Below are positions 54,157-64,000 of a stretch of DNA of 64,000 bases, piece by piece; within the stretch, counting starts at the first letter, position 1, and each line of letters opens with the position of its first letter. The notes beneath the pieces were generated by a model that worked only from the letters and a program-made list of their open reading frames with translations, did not search any database and was not told the DNA's origin. The DNA is from Myotis daubentonii (lineage: Eukaryota; Chordata; Mammalia; Chiroptera; Vespertilionidae): the NCBI RefSeq assembly GCF_963259705.1, contig NC_081844.1:101892671-101956670 (forward strand), in the 5' to 3' direction. The position numbers were made by a program, and so were the translations under genes.

Positions 54157-54341
54157 CTAGAGGCCCGATGCATGAAATTTGTGCTGAGTAGGCCTTTCTT
54201 CCCCTGGCTTCCGGCACTAGCTTCCTTTTGGTATCCAGGACCCAGGTTTCCCTTGTAGCCCCAGCTTTGTCCGGAAGGATGGAAGGACATCTTTAGGAAG
54301 GATGTCTGGTCTAATTAGCATATTATGCTTTTATTATTATA
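54157..54341 (-). mobile_element. HeliBat-type Helitron, short (185 bp)
   Basis: A|ctagaggcccgatgcatg with hairpin-like gcatgaaatttgtgc. Ends catattatgcttttattattata. A close relative of 52598-52810. Confidence 0.87.
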
Positions 54342-54730
54342 CATGTAAAGCCCAGCTTGGATTTTTCCTACCCAGTTAATTATAATTTGATTTCATTTGC
54401 TTAATGTTTTCTACTTCAGTCCTTCCTTAGAGAATAAACTGTTAGGACTAATCCTCCATCTCTCCCTACATCTACCCCTACAGAATTTAACTTACTTATT
54501 ATTGAGCTATATTCTGTTGGTGCTGATAGTACCAAGTTTATGTCCAAGTTTATATAATTCAATTTGTCTTTCAGGAATATAGTTTTATATCAGCCACACT
54601 TCTGTTTGCTTTTTTTATTAAAAAATTTCAAATAATTTTAATTGTCTCAAAACCCCAATTCCTTAAGCAAAATATTATTTAAAGAAGTGTAACAAGGTTA
54701 CATGGAAAGTTCTTCCACACATGGAGATAC
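54342..54730. other. Single-copy DNA
   Basis: Nothing recognised. Confidence 0.4.
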
Positions 54731-54734
54731 TTGG

Positions 54735-55220
54735 CAGACCCATTCACCGGTTTCTTATAAAATGTCACCTCTGCTGTGAAGCCCTCCCTGACTCCCCTGG
54801 GTAGAGTTTGCCACTCTGTGCTATATATTTTGCTGTTTTAATACCAAGTACATAATTATCATGGAACTTACTTACAAATCTTATATTTCCCACCAGATAC
54901 TGTAGCCCTTCAAAATATGGACTATATAGTGTTCATCATTATTTCTCCCATGATTAGCCCCCCAAGTAAATACACATCCAGCAGTTGAAATAATGCTTAA
55001 TAAATATTTATTGAGTAAATTCTAATTATGTGCTTGGTTGTTTCTTTTTTTCTTTTTTCCTTTTTTCAAATTTACCTTTGTATTTATGTTTGTCTCCAGA
55101 CATAAATTCTGAAGGGTGAGAATCATATCTATTTTGTTCACCACTGTGAGCCAATGCCAACTTACATACCAGGTCAATAGTTGGCATGCATAAAATGCTT
55201 AGAAAATGAGCAAATAAATT
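54735..55220 (+). mobile_element. L2 LINE 3' relics (two ends in series)
   Basis: 'aaaatgtcacctctgctgtgaagccctccctgactcccctgggtag' and 'taatgcttaataaatatttattgag' are clear L2. 55085-55215 ('tctccagacataaattctgaagggtgagaatcat') is a second L2-like end. Confidence 0.72.
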
Positions 55221-55460
55221 AATAACTAAGAATGTTAATTGTTGATTATGACTTTTACTGTTTAGCAGAGTTTCTAAAACCACAATTCTTTAATTCAAAA
55301 GAATGTACCTCTATGGATAAATATATCCTGACATCATGGAAAAAAATAGCTTTAAGATATAACTGTGATTTTCAAAATGTGGTTTGTGACCCATACGTAT
55401 TTCACATGCTATCAATTTAGTTGACTCTGAAGAGCACTTTTTTAAAAAGAAAAATGAGGT
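55221..55460. other. DNA without recognised content
   Basis: Short single-copy interval. Confidence 0.4.
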
Positions 55461-55461
55461 T

Positions 55462-55625
55462 AGATTTCATTAGTTTTCTACTGCTCTGTATCAAATTATT
55501 GTGAGCTTAGAGGCTTAAAACAACATTAATTATCTCAGTTGCCATGGTTTGAGTGTTGGGACACAGATTAGCTGGGTCCTCTCTTCAGGATCTTACAGGC
55601 TTCAGAAATGGTGTGGCAGGGGATG
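55462..55625 (-). mobile_element. MLT1-like LTR fragment
   Basis: 'cattagttttctactgctctgtatcaaattattgtgagcttagaggcttaaaacaaca' and 'agctgggtcctctcttcagg' fit a reversed MLT1-type LTR. Confidence 0.5.
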
Positions 55626-55779
55626 CTTGGTCTTATCATACATAGTCTTGGGATTCTTTTCTGTGGTACTGTAATTCATAATAAGAAATATATATTTGGT
55701 CTTCCTGTTTCTGACACACAGCTCCGAAAACCTTTGGAATTTCCTAAAAGATAAGAGTGACAAAGATGTATTTGTTATG

Positions 55780-56515
55780 TTAATGAGGCGACTTTTGGAT
55801 GGGGAACTGGTTGTCAGGAGAACCAACCCTGTGATTTGAGGGTTGGAGCTTTGATTCTTGTTCCACAAACTTCTTGTTTCTCTCCAAAAAACCCCTGACC
55901 TACAGAGACAGCAAGGCTACTGGAGGTTGAATCAATTGCCAGTGGCCGGTGATTTAATCAACCATGCCTAAGTAACGAAGCTTCATGAAAACCCAAAATG
56001 CCTGTGTTCTAAGAGCCTCCAGGTTGGTGGTGGACAGGTGGAGATTCCTGGAAAGCGGTGACCTGTAGAAAGCACGAAAGTGCCTAGCCCTTTCCCCATA
56101 CTTTGCCTATTGTGTCTCTTCTGCCTATTCCCGAGTTATATTATTTTAAAATAACCAGCAGTGTAGAGAGTAAATGGATGGCTTGAGTTCTGTGCTGTAG
56201 GAAATTAAGCAAACCCAAGGGACATTGTTTGATTTATAGCCATTAAGTCAGAAGTTGAGATAATAACCTGGACTTTTGACTGGTATCTGAAGTCCAAAGG
56301 GGTCCTGGGAACCTCCAATTTGTAGCCAGTTGCTCAGAAGTCCAGATGACAACCTGAACTTGTGACTGGCATCTGGGTGTCTGTGTATGGCTGAACTCTT
56401 AACCTGTGGAATCAGAGGTTATCTCCCTGTAAATAGTGTCAGAATTGAGTTGAATTATAGGATGCCCAGATGGTTGGTGGTGTGGGGAAATTCCCCCACA
56501 TTGAAACTGGTACCA
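55780..56515 (+). mobile_element. Old ERV-type LTR, class uncertain
   Basis: Contains 'tgatttaatcaaccatgcctaagtaacgaagcttcatgaaaacccaaaatg', 'gtctcttctgcctattcccgagttatattattttaaaataaccagcagtg', 'gtcctgggaacctccaatttgtagccagttgctcagaagtcc' and 'atagtgtcagaattgagttgaattatagga'. This is a mammalian LTR family that I recognise but cannot name with confidence. The degraded aataa(a) signal sits at about 56150. Confidence 0.5.
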
Positions 56516-56960
56516 GAACCCCTTTTTGTTCCAAAGTCATGTGGTTGGTGAAAGAATTTATTTCCTTGATGTGGAATGAATGCTGTCTAGTTTCTTTAAG
56601 GCTAGTAGAAGAGGGTCTGCTACTTCTTGAAGTAGCTGACCTCTAAACCCTCTTTCAAAGGGATCACCTGATTAGTGAGGTCTAACCAGGACAATCTCGC
56701 TTTTTATTAACTTGAATTCAACTGATTAGGAGTTAGAGACTATAATTACACCTGAAAAAAAATTAACCTCCCCATATACTGTAACATAATCAAGGTGTAG
56801 CATCATATCATAGTCACATGAGTTGCCCCTACAAAGAGGAGGGAATTATACAAAGGGCATGACTCATTAGGAGTCATTTTAGAGTTTTGCCAACCAACTA
56901 TATTGCTATGTGCTTGTACCTGTATAGGTTCATGTGTTTAGGTATGTGTGTATGCATGTA
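56516..56960. other. Single-copy DNA
   Basis: Nothing recognised. Confidence 0.4.
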
Positions 56961-56962
56961 AG

Positions 56963-57174
56963 CAGTGGTTCTCAACCTTCTGGCCCTTTAAATACAGTTC
57001 CTCATGTTGTGACCCAACCATAAAATTATTTTCGTTGCTACTTCATAACTGTAATGTTGCTACTGTTATGAATCGTAATGTAAATATCTGATATGCAGGA
57101 TGGTCTTAGGCGACCCCTGTGAAAGGGTCATTCGACCTCCAAAGGGGTTGCGACCCACAGGTTGATAACCACTG
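56963..57174. mobile_element. Non-autonomous hAT, SPIN/OposCharlie-like, deleted copy (212 bp)
   Basis: CAGTGGTTCTCAACCTTC at the left and ...GGTTGATAACCACTG at the right. It is the reverse complement of the family at 6881-7206 but lacks about 100 bp of the middle. The flanking 8 bp (catgtaag / atagtggg) do not match, so the duplication is decayed or one end is displaced. Confidence 0.83.
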
Positions 57175-57354
57175 ATAGTGGGCCATAATGCAAAATCTAT
57201 TTTGCACTGTGAGTTACATTAAATAAAATTTGAAAATATCTGAGCTAAAGGATAAATTTATAATGCTTCTCATATCTCCAAAAGTTAGAAAATGCCTAGT
57301 CCAATTATAGACAGTGCTAAGCAGCTTTAGAAATTCATTTTCTAATATTCATTA

Positions 57355-57430
57355 CTGACTGTAGCAATATTTGTGTTCATTCATTCATTAATTTAATCTA
57401 TCAGTGATTATTAAGCACCTACTATATGCA
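57355..57430 (+). mobile_element. L2-like fragment
   Basis: 'ttcattcattcattaatttaatctatcagtgattattaagcacctactatatgc' is the typical L2 segment. Confidence 0.55.
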
Positions 57431-60400
57431 AAGCTTTGCATGAAGCAACAAAGACCATTATTAGTTCCTGGAGATGAACACTCTTGATGGAAGACACTAA
57501 ATAAGCAATTGTTATATAACCAGTAGGAGGTAGCAGGAAAATGTTAGAGAATTTTGAGAAGAAAAAAAGGTAAAAATTCATATTTTGAAGAGGTTTCAGT
57601 ACTATGGTGTCTGCTAAAGAATCATGTTTCTTTCCCAGCTTCCTAAAACTCAACTTCATAGTTCAACAATAGAAGAAATAATTAAAAAGAGAATAAAGGA
57701 AAAGATAAAAGTAGAATATATAAAGGAGCCACTGTCTAGAATATACTTCTCTCACAGTATAAAGAAATAATATCATTCTACTCAGCAATTAAAATAGAGA
57801 AATTCAAGTGCATTTCTAATATCCTATCTTTTATTTTTTATGGTTTTATTACTTGCCTCAAATCACTTCACGTCTGCGGGATGGAGGCAAGCACCTACTC
57901 AAGTTACTATCAATAAGGCTTATGAGTGGTTGCATTTGCCGAATTGGCAATTGGTTTGGCACAAGCTGTGAAAAAAAAACACAAACAAATGAAACACAAA
58001 TGCTGTTCTCATCTGTCTGTGCCACCAGGCAGGAGCCAGTGGCAAAGTTGAGATCATACACATTATACTTTGATTGTTATGTAGACTCCACACATTGCTA
58101 ATCAATGAGTGTCAATTTTCCTAAACCAAAGCATCTTTTGATTAGCTAATTTGGTGTGACCTATCCATCCTTAATGCACCTGAATACCATTGTACTTCAC
58201 AGCTCAGGGCCAAATTGTAAAGCCTCTGTCTAGTGTTTTCATACATCATCTCTGGAAAAAGGGTGGTTTTGTCTTTAACACTGAGGTATTGTGCGCTGTG
58301 AGAAGAAATGTTTTGTTTTGTTTTTCTTAGCATCTTGAGACTATGTTTCCAAATGAGCTCAGATTCAAGGTTCATGCTCAACAATCATTTCCTGGGCAGT
58401 TAGATGAGGCTATGTTCAGGTTAATGATTGTGAACTAATTGTCAGAGGACTGGCAGCCTGCAATTGTCATAAAGTGTTCTTTATTTCCTTATTGCCTTAA
58501 TTTTTTTTTTCAGAGCCATTGTCTTTCATGATCCCTTGATATTTCTCCCATGCTATTGACAGTTATTTTTCTTTTAAGGATCTCAAAGAACTTAATGAAT
58601 ATGTCTCAGTACTCTTCTATTACTGGTGTGGCTTCAATTCATGGATTTCTAACTTGGGCTCTTGAAAACTTTTTTCCCATTGCCAAACAAAACTGGAGAG
58701 ATTAATGAAACCCCCATCCGCCCCTCCCCTCCTGTTCCACCTCTACCAGAAAAATAGGCATGGAATGCAAAACAAAAGAAAAGATTATAGTTGTCACTAA
58801 TTGATTGTTTTTCAGCAATCATGTGCAGTGTATAATTATCCAAAATTATGTTAAGATCCATAATTTTATATGAAATGAAAAAAAGAAATAGAAACATTAT
58901 AAACTCTATTAAATCTAACAAAGTACCTAGAACAGCAACCTCGAAATACTTGACTCAAACCCTTCATCTCCTGACCATGAGTTCGGTAAAGGTAGCTAAA
59001 AATAAATTGTTTACTCATTTTTGCTGTAATTGAGATTCCAATTCTCTATTTGCACAGTTTTTCTTAGTGATGTTGCAGCTATTTCCACTTCTGTGCATAT
59101 TATTGCAAAAAAGAGTTCAAGGGTAGATGTCCTTCAGATAATTCTAAATACATGTTATAGTTGCAAAAGTTCAGTTTCAAATGAAAAACCAGCACTTAGT
59201 GCAGAGTGGCATTTAATTTAGATGTTCAGTGGTATAGCTTATTGGTTCTGGGGGTTATACCTTGGCTGGTAATGAGTGCAGAAGTGACAGATGACTGATG
59301 CTATTGTTTGCAAATTATTATACTGCCAGTGAAGGTAACTATTAAAGATAATCAAATATAGCCCAGCTATATGGTGAAATCATTACTTTCTGTAAATATC
59401 TTGTGATTTATTCAAAAGCCTTTGCATTATGAAGCGCCAAAGTATTTGAGAAACTACCCACCACAATCTAAAGATGTCCTGACCTTGTAGATTAAATGGA
59501 ATGATGAGTTTCTGTTTTCGAAATGACATTGCCTTGAAGATACAGCCTTGGCAGGATAAGGTTAGCTCGTTGGCATTAAAGCAATGAATGGGTTTACATA
59601 ACATTGTAAATGCTGGTATATGATCTTCTTTGTCAAATAAAATAGTGACTTATCAGAGATCGATTTGCTGTTGAAAACAGCCATTCCTAGTGTAGAATAA
59701 AAGTCTGAAAAACATTTGTCTTATTAATAGCGCTTACTCTCCAAATGTTTTTTAAGGGCAGTTTCTGTTTGGCTGGGCTACAGATCCATTAATCTCTACA
59801 TTCATATTATATTCAAATTCCTTACCATGATGATATTCTCCTACCACTCCCCTTTCTTCTCCCTGAGATCCACAGAATAACTTAGCAAGGATGGGGATTG
59901 GCAACTTTATAATGATCTCAGGTTTTCAGGTATTCTTTACTAGAGTAATTGAGCTCTTATCTGAAGTTCATCAAATCTGAGTAGCTTGACTCATCAAAAG
60001 AAGCCAAAAAATAATAATAAAAATAAAGAGCAAATGCCTCCAATTCTCCAGTTTACCATTTTACAAGGATTAATGACATATTTAAATTTTCAGTTTTCCA
60101 AAGAAGCTCGTTCATTGTTCCCCACCACAGTGCTGAGCTTGTACTTAAAGGTTTCATCTCGTGCATTTCAAACTGTCAGGCTGAAGAAATACCAATAAGT
60201 TTGTTAGGTTTAGATAATCGAAAAATTCCCTTTACTCAGCTTCTTAGTCTATATTTATCTGTCTGGCTGTGAAATCTATTCCAAGAATATTCATCTACCA
60301 CCTAAATCTATTCACCAAGCATCAAGACTCATCAGTGAGATGGAATAATGCCATTTAATTAGTCTTTGATATACAGCTTAATTAGGTCTTAATAAGGGGT

Positions 60401-60985
60401 AGTGTATCCTAAAATCAATTATCTTGCTCTTTTTAATAAGAGCAACTAATTAGTAGGAAAATCACTACAGTTCTCTTTTTATCCTGAAGCTTTTCATGGT
60501 GCTAGAAAGAAGGTTATGAAGAAGAAAAAAAAATATTTATCTCCCAAAATATTTGGAAGAAATGTCATATTGAACTTAAAAGGATATACTCAACATAGTT
60601 GCAATAGGTTAGAAATATTTTACAGAAAATGCAATGCTTCCAATTCAGTCTCTTTGCATGTTTCCTAATTTTTCAGTTCATGCAGTAAAAAGTCAAGTGC
60701 TTTTCTGTGAGTGTGCCTAGCTCTTTCCTTTGCATTGTTGACAAGTGTCCAAGGCGTAGGTCCACTGCAACTGTCTGAAGCTGTCCGGGTGTCACATTGG
60801 GGAGTCATCTTCATTAGCTGGTGCCTCTTTTGCTCTAGCCCAGGAAGTGGCCCCATGACTTCCTACATGGCTGGCTCTGTGTGGCAAGTCCTAGGGGGTT
60901 TTATGTTTATATTTTGTTTGCTTTCCCCAACACAGTAGGTTCTAGTTAGCTGTGCAAAATGATTGCCTTTTCATGATATTCATAA
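57431..60985. other. 3.5 kb single-copy DNA, no repeats recognised
   Basis: The longest repeat-free stretch in the window. It is rich in ATTA/TAAT words (for example around 58080-58160 and 60350-60460). No long frame with protein character. A low repeat load can indicate constrained noncoding DNA, but only comparison would show it. Confidence 0.5.
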
Positions 60986-60987
60986 AT

Positions 60988-61440
60988 TAACTCAACAGAA
61001 TTATTCAACTCCTACTATGAACTAGGTTGTGCTCAAGCCACTGCGATTTGGATGTGAATAAAATAGGCATGATCCGTGCTGTCATTGAGCTCACATTTTA
61101 ATGAAATGAGATAGGAAATGAACACAAAAATAAGTATGGACATTTCAGAGGATGGTAGAGGCTCTAAATCCAGGCAAGTATGGTGTTGTGGTAAAGAGTA
61201 TCAGGGCAGATGATGTACTTCAGCTGGGACAGTCAAGGGACGAGTCTCTGAGAAGATGCATTTAAATGAAATAAGAAGTTCGGAGACAGAGTCGGTTAGG
61301 AGAAGTTCTGAAATAAAGGCCCAAGTCAGAGAAAATCGTGATGAATATGGAGAATGGCAGTGCTCTTGGATGCCAATAATGGAGAGGAGGAGGGGTAGAA
61401 ATGATATCATGTATGGTCTAGAAATCAGGTCAGGCTGAGA
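60988..61440 (+). mobile_element. L2 LINE relic
   Basis: 'tcaactcctactatgaactaggttgtgctcaagccactgcgatttggatgtg' and 'gtgctgtcattgagctcacattttaatgaaatgagataggaaatgaacac' are clear L2. The downstream part is weaker. Confidence 0.68.
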
Positions 61441-62027
61441 TGAGTAGACTATGACAAAGAATTAGATTTTAACCCAACTACAATAGAATGTGTTTATTTG
61501 GGGAATGGTGTGTTTCCTCTAACTTACAGATACTAAAAAATCAATATAAATATCAATTAGAGAATGTGCATGGTAGGTTTATAGGTTTTTATAGTACAAT
61601 TGTTTCAATATCTCTGTATGTTTGAAACTTTTCATAATAAAAGGCTGGGAAGAATCAAAATGGCTGTAGTCAAGGAAGAAGCAGAAGCACAGCTTGGTCT
61701 AAGCATTATATTTGCTTAAGTTAGGATCTGAATGGGAAAAATGGAGAAAGATTCCTCCTCCACCAAGTTAGGAGACATAGTGATGGCATTGAAAATGAAA
61801 GTCAGATCATGATGCTCCTATGGGGGGGGGGGTTTCTAACCATAATTTCATTGCACTTAGAATAAAAACAAAGTTCCTTCTATAGTTTAGGATAACCCAG
61901 CAGAAGAGAAATTAATTAACACGTAGAAATGCCTGCTTTGTCCAGTTTGTCAAGAGTTGGAGGAGTGCTGCATGGGGAGCAGACTGAGCCTGTGGAGTGC
62001 ACTCTGAATTCTGCTCCGTTACTTATG
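61441..62027. other. DNA with a possible old L1 3' end
   Basis: 61600-61660 ('caatatctctgtatgtttgaaacttttcataataaaagg') resembles an old L1 tail. The rest is not recognised. Confidence 0.35.
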
Positions 62028-62055
62028 AAATTAAGCAGTAAAAAGGAAGGAATTC

Positions 62056-62163
62056 TTACCATTTGCAGCAGCATGGATGGAACTGGAGAGCATTATGCTA
62101 AGCAAAATAAGCCAGTCAGAGAAAGGTAAGTATCACATGATCTCACTCATTTGTGGATCATGA
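62056..62163 (+). pseudogene. L1 ORF2 C-terminal 35 codons and stop
   Basis: The frame starting 62056 reads LPFAAAWMELESIMLSKISQ, then SEKGKYHMISLICGS and TGA at 62161-62163. This is the end of the L1 reverse transcriptase/endonuclease protein. The remainder was lost by 5' truncation during insertion, so it makes no functional product. Confidence 0.85.
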
Positions 62164-62255
62164 CCTCACTCATTTTTGGAATATAATGAACAACATAAAC
62201 TGATGAACAAAAACAGATCCAGAGACAGAGGCATCGATCACACCATCAAACCTCA

Positions 62256-62292
62256 GAGGGAAGGTAGGGGAGGGTGGGGGTAAGGGGGAGAG
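62256..62292 (+). other. G-rich tract of the L1 3' UTR (quadruplex-type)
   Basis: GGGAAGGTAGGGGAGGGTGGGGG provides four G-runs with short loops. A polypurine G-rich tract at this place is a known feature of mammalian L1 3' UTRs. Confidence 0.8.
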
Positions 62293-62455
62293 ATCAATCA
62301 AAGGACTTGTATGCATGCATATAAGCCCAACCAATGGACACAGACACCAGGGGGGTGAGGGCATGAGTGGGAAGGTGGGAGGGGGGCATTGTGGGGATAA
62401 GGACACATATGTAATACCTTAATCTATAAAGAAAAAAAAGAAATGAAGCAGTGAT

Positions 62456-64000
62456 ACTGTCTGCCCAGGTGTATGTGACTGGTTTTAATTGAGGCATGCT
62501 TATGGATACAATAAAGAACATGGACACCAGGTTCAGCCTTAGCCTAGTTCCCTTTGGAAAAGTCAGTCACCTCAGCAGGCAGTCAGCTTCCAGTGAAGTT
62601 GTTCACAGAATCCATTAATGCAAGCTGCTTGCCGCTGACTGCTTCCTGGGAACACATGCTTCATGGAGGGGACAACAAGTGAAGGACCTTTTTGAAGAAC
62701 CTAGAGATCAAGCTCAAGAAAGAATAGGTCTCAGAATTTCTGCTTGGCCCCCAATACAGTCATGTACAATTGATACTTAAATGAAAACAACTCTATGGCG
62801 ATGAGGGCGCCTGTATCAGAGAGAGCAAACACATTAAAATGTTTCAGTGGTACTTAAGGCAGTAAGCATCCTCTCACTCTTGCTTGCTTCAGCAGTATCC
62901 AATCCAAAGATGCACCAATACCCACACAACGTGGGTGTATGTACCCTTTGAGAAGTTTTTAGTGAACTAAGTTTTTCAATAAAGTTAACCTATATTTTTA
63001 CCTTGAAAAATTTTTGGAAAGCATAATGATTTCTGTTACAGAATTCATTAGGTCTTACCTGGGAGATTTAAGAAAGCAAAAAGCTGGAAAGAATCATGTT
63101 ATGCCATAAAGGAGTCTTAGTTGGTTACCTGGAGTTCAAGAGGCTATAATCATGATGCACAGGTGTGTCCCTGCTTCAGCACCCCTCCTCCTGCCACACA
63201 CACACACACTTAACACTGCGTCTTTTTGTCTTGGCCTCCCATAGCAGTCCTTGAGCTCAGTGAACTACTATTTAACAAGTCCAGCATTCTCTGTGTCTCT
63301 TTGTTTCTTCTGTTCTAAACATTAGTCATGTTTTGTTTGTGTGGTTTTTTTGAGAGAGAAGGATTGTTCTGAAAATCACATTCCCTCCTGAGGCCCAGTA
63401 ATTGGTTGCCTTCTTTGACAGTTAACCCTGATTCAAATGTTGATCCTGGTAGTTAAGTCTCAGTTTAACACCCTTGGGAGTAGTAACTTCTGAATGAGAA
63501 GAGCCTTAAAGCTGCTCAAAGACCACTTCAGAGGTGCCATAGAATAGCAGACTGGGGGGGGGGGGGCAGTGGTGCGGGTAGAGGGACATTTGTAATACTT
63601 TCAACATTCAAGATGATTTTTAAAAAGGATACTATAAGACTAGAGGTTCTGGCTTCATTTAATCTAAGCACAATGGGATTTAGGGAGAGAAGATGAGTGT
63701 GGAGGAGAGGAGAGCCTATTGTTGAAAGAAATGGGAAAACTGCAATTCCTTCTAAGAAAGAGATTGGATTGAACTTGGCATTGACACATTGAGAAGGAAC
63801 TAGCTATCTAACCCAAGCAAGAGCAAAGGATTTAGGGAGGGTTCTTGATGAAGTTTTACAATTAGAAAATTATCAGAACAAGGTTTACAACTAACAAGCT
63901 TGTGCTTATTACTATTCTGCCAATGCACACACACACACAAGTCACACTCAAGTTTAGGGCCTCAATACAGAGCTCAGCTCCCTAAAGGATTGACTGGTGG
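62456..64000. other. Single-copy DNA to the window end
   Basis: No gene or repeat family recognised apart from short (CA)n at 63197-63209 and 63928-63938 and a G-run at 63555-63567. Confidence 0.45.

Larger units (their letters stand above)
62046..62446 (+). mobile_element. 5'-truncated L1: ORF2 end, 3' UTR and poly(A)
   Basis: Starts within the last codons of ORF2, contains the G-rich 3' UTR and ends in an A-rich tail (aaagaaaaaaaa). The likely target duplication gaaattaagcagta / gaaatgaagcagtg lies just outside (about 62028-62041 and 62442-62455). A bat L1 subfamily is likely. Confidence 0.88.

Overview
This window reads as intergenic DNA from a vespertilionid (evening) bat. The diagnosis rests on its repeats. 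About twenty short Helitrons carry HeliBat-type ends: a 5' TC start, a 3' hairpin running into CTAG, and insertion between A and T. There are ten Ves-type tRNA-derived SINEs, several non-autonomous hAT elements with 8-bp target duplications (two look like the SPIN group), and a young L1. Mammal-wide relics (MIR, L2, MLT1-like LTRs, Tigger1, L1M/HAL1) make up the older layer. I found no convincing host protein-coding gene, tRNA, rRNA or CRISPR array. The only solid coding homology is transposon-borne: an intact but window-truncated L1 ORF1, the last 35 codons of an L1 ORF2, and a broken Tigger1 transposase.

Layout. 1-1.24 kb: 5' end of an L1 on the minus strand. 2.0-3.2 kb: two abutting Helitrons, one holding a hAT. 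3.2-9.5 kb: mostly single-copy DNA with element A of a dispersed noncoding family and small local duplications. 9.5-11.1 kb: a TA-flanked DNA transposon split by three tandem Helitrons. 12.9-19.3 kb: old L1, L2 and MLT1-like DNA. 19.6-26.8 kb: a single Helitron, then single-copy DNA, then a four-unit Helitron array with an internal minisatellite. 28.3-29.6 kb: Tigger1 with a Helitron inside. 31.6-32.9 kb: an MLT1-like LTR holding a palindromic hAT that itself holds a SINE, then a small TA-flanked transposon. 33.6 and 39.3 kb: elements B and C of the noncoding family, C cut in two by a Helitron. 48.5-54.3 kb: L1, SINE and Helitrons, with one solo LTR that has a perfect 6-bp target duplication. 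54.3-64 kb: L2, old LTR-like DNA, a hAT, about 3.5 kb of plain single-copy DNA, and an L1 3' end.

The most interesting signal is outside the mobile DNA. A block rich in TAAT/ATTA motifs occurs at about 4.9 kb and 33.7 kb (43 of 46 bases identical in the core). A third copy at 39.36/39.89 kb only appears once a HeliBat insertion is removed. This looks like a local array of duplicated noncoding, possibly regulatory, elements in a gene-poor region, one of them disrupted by a transposon. A second signal is a composite Helitron: two arrays share the same one-base-deleted internal junction, which suggests a fused pair that moved as one unit.
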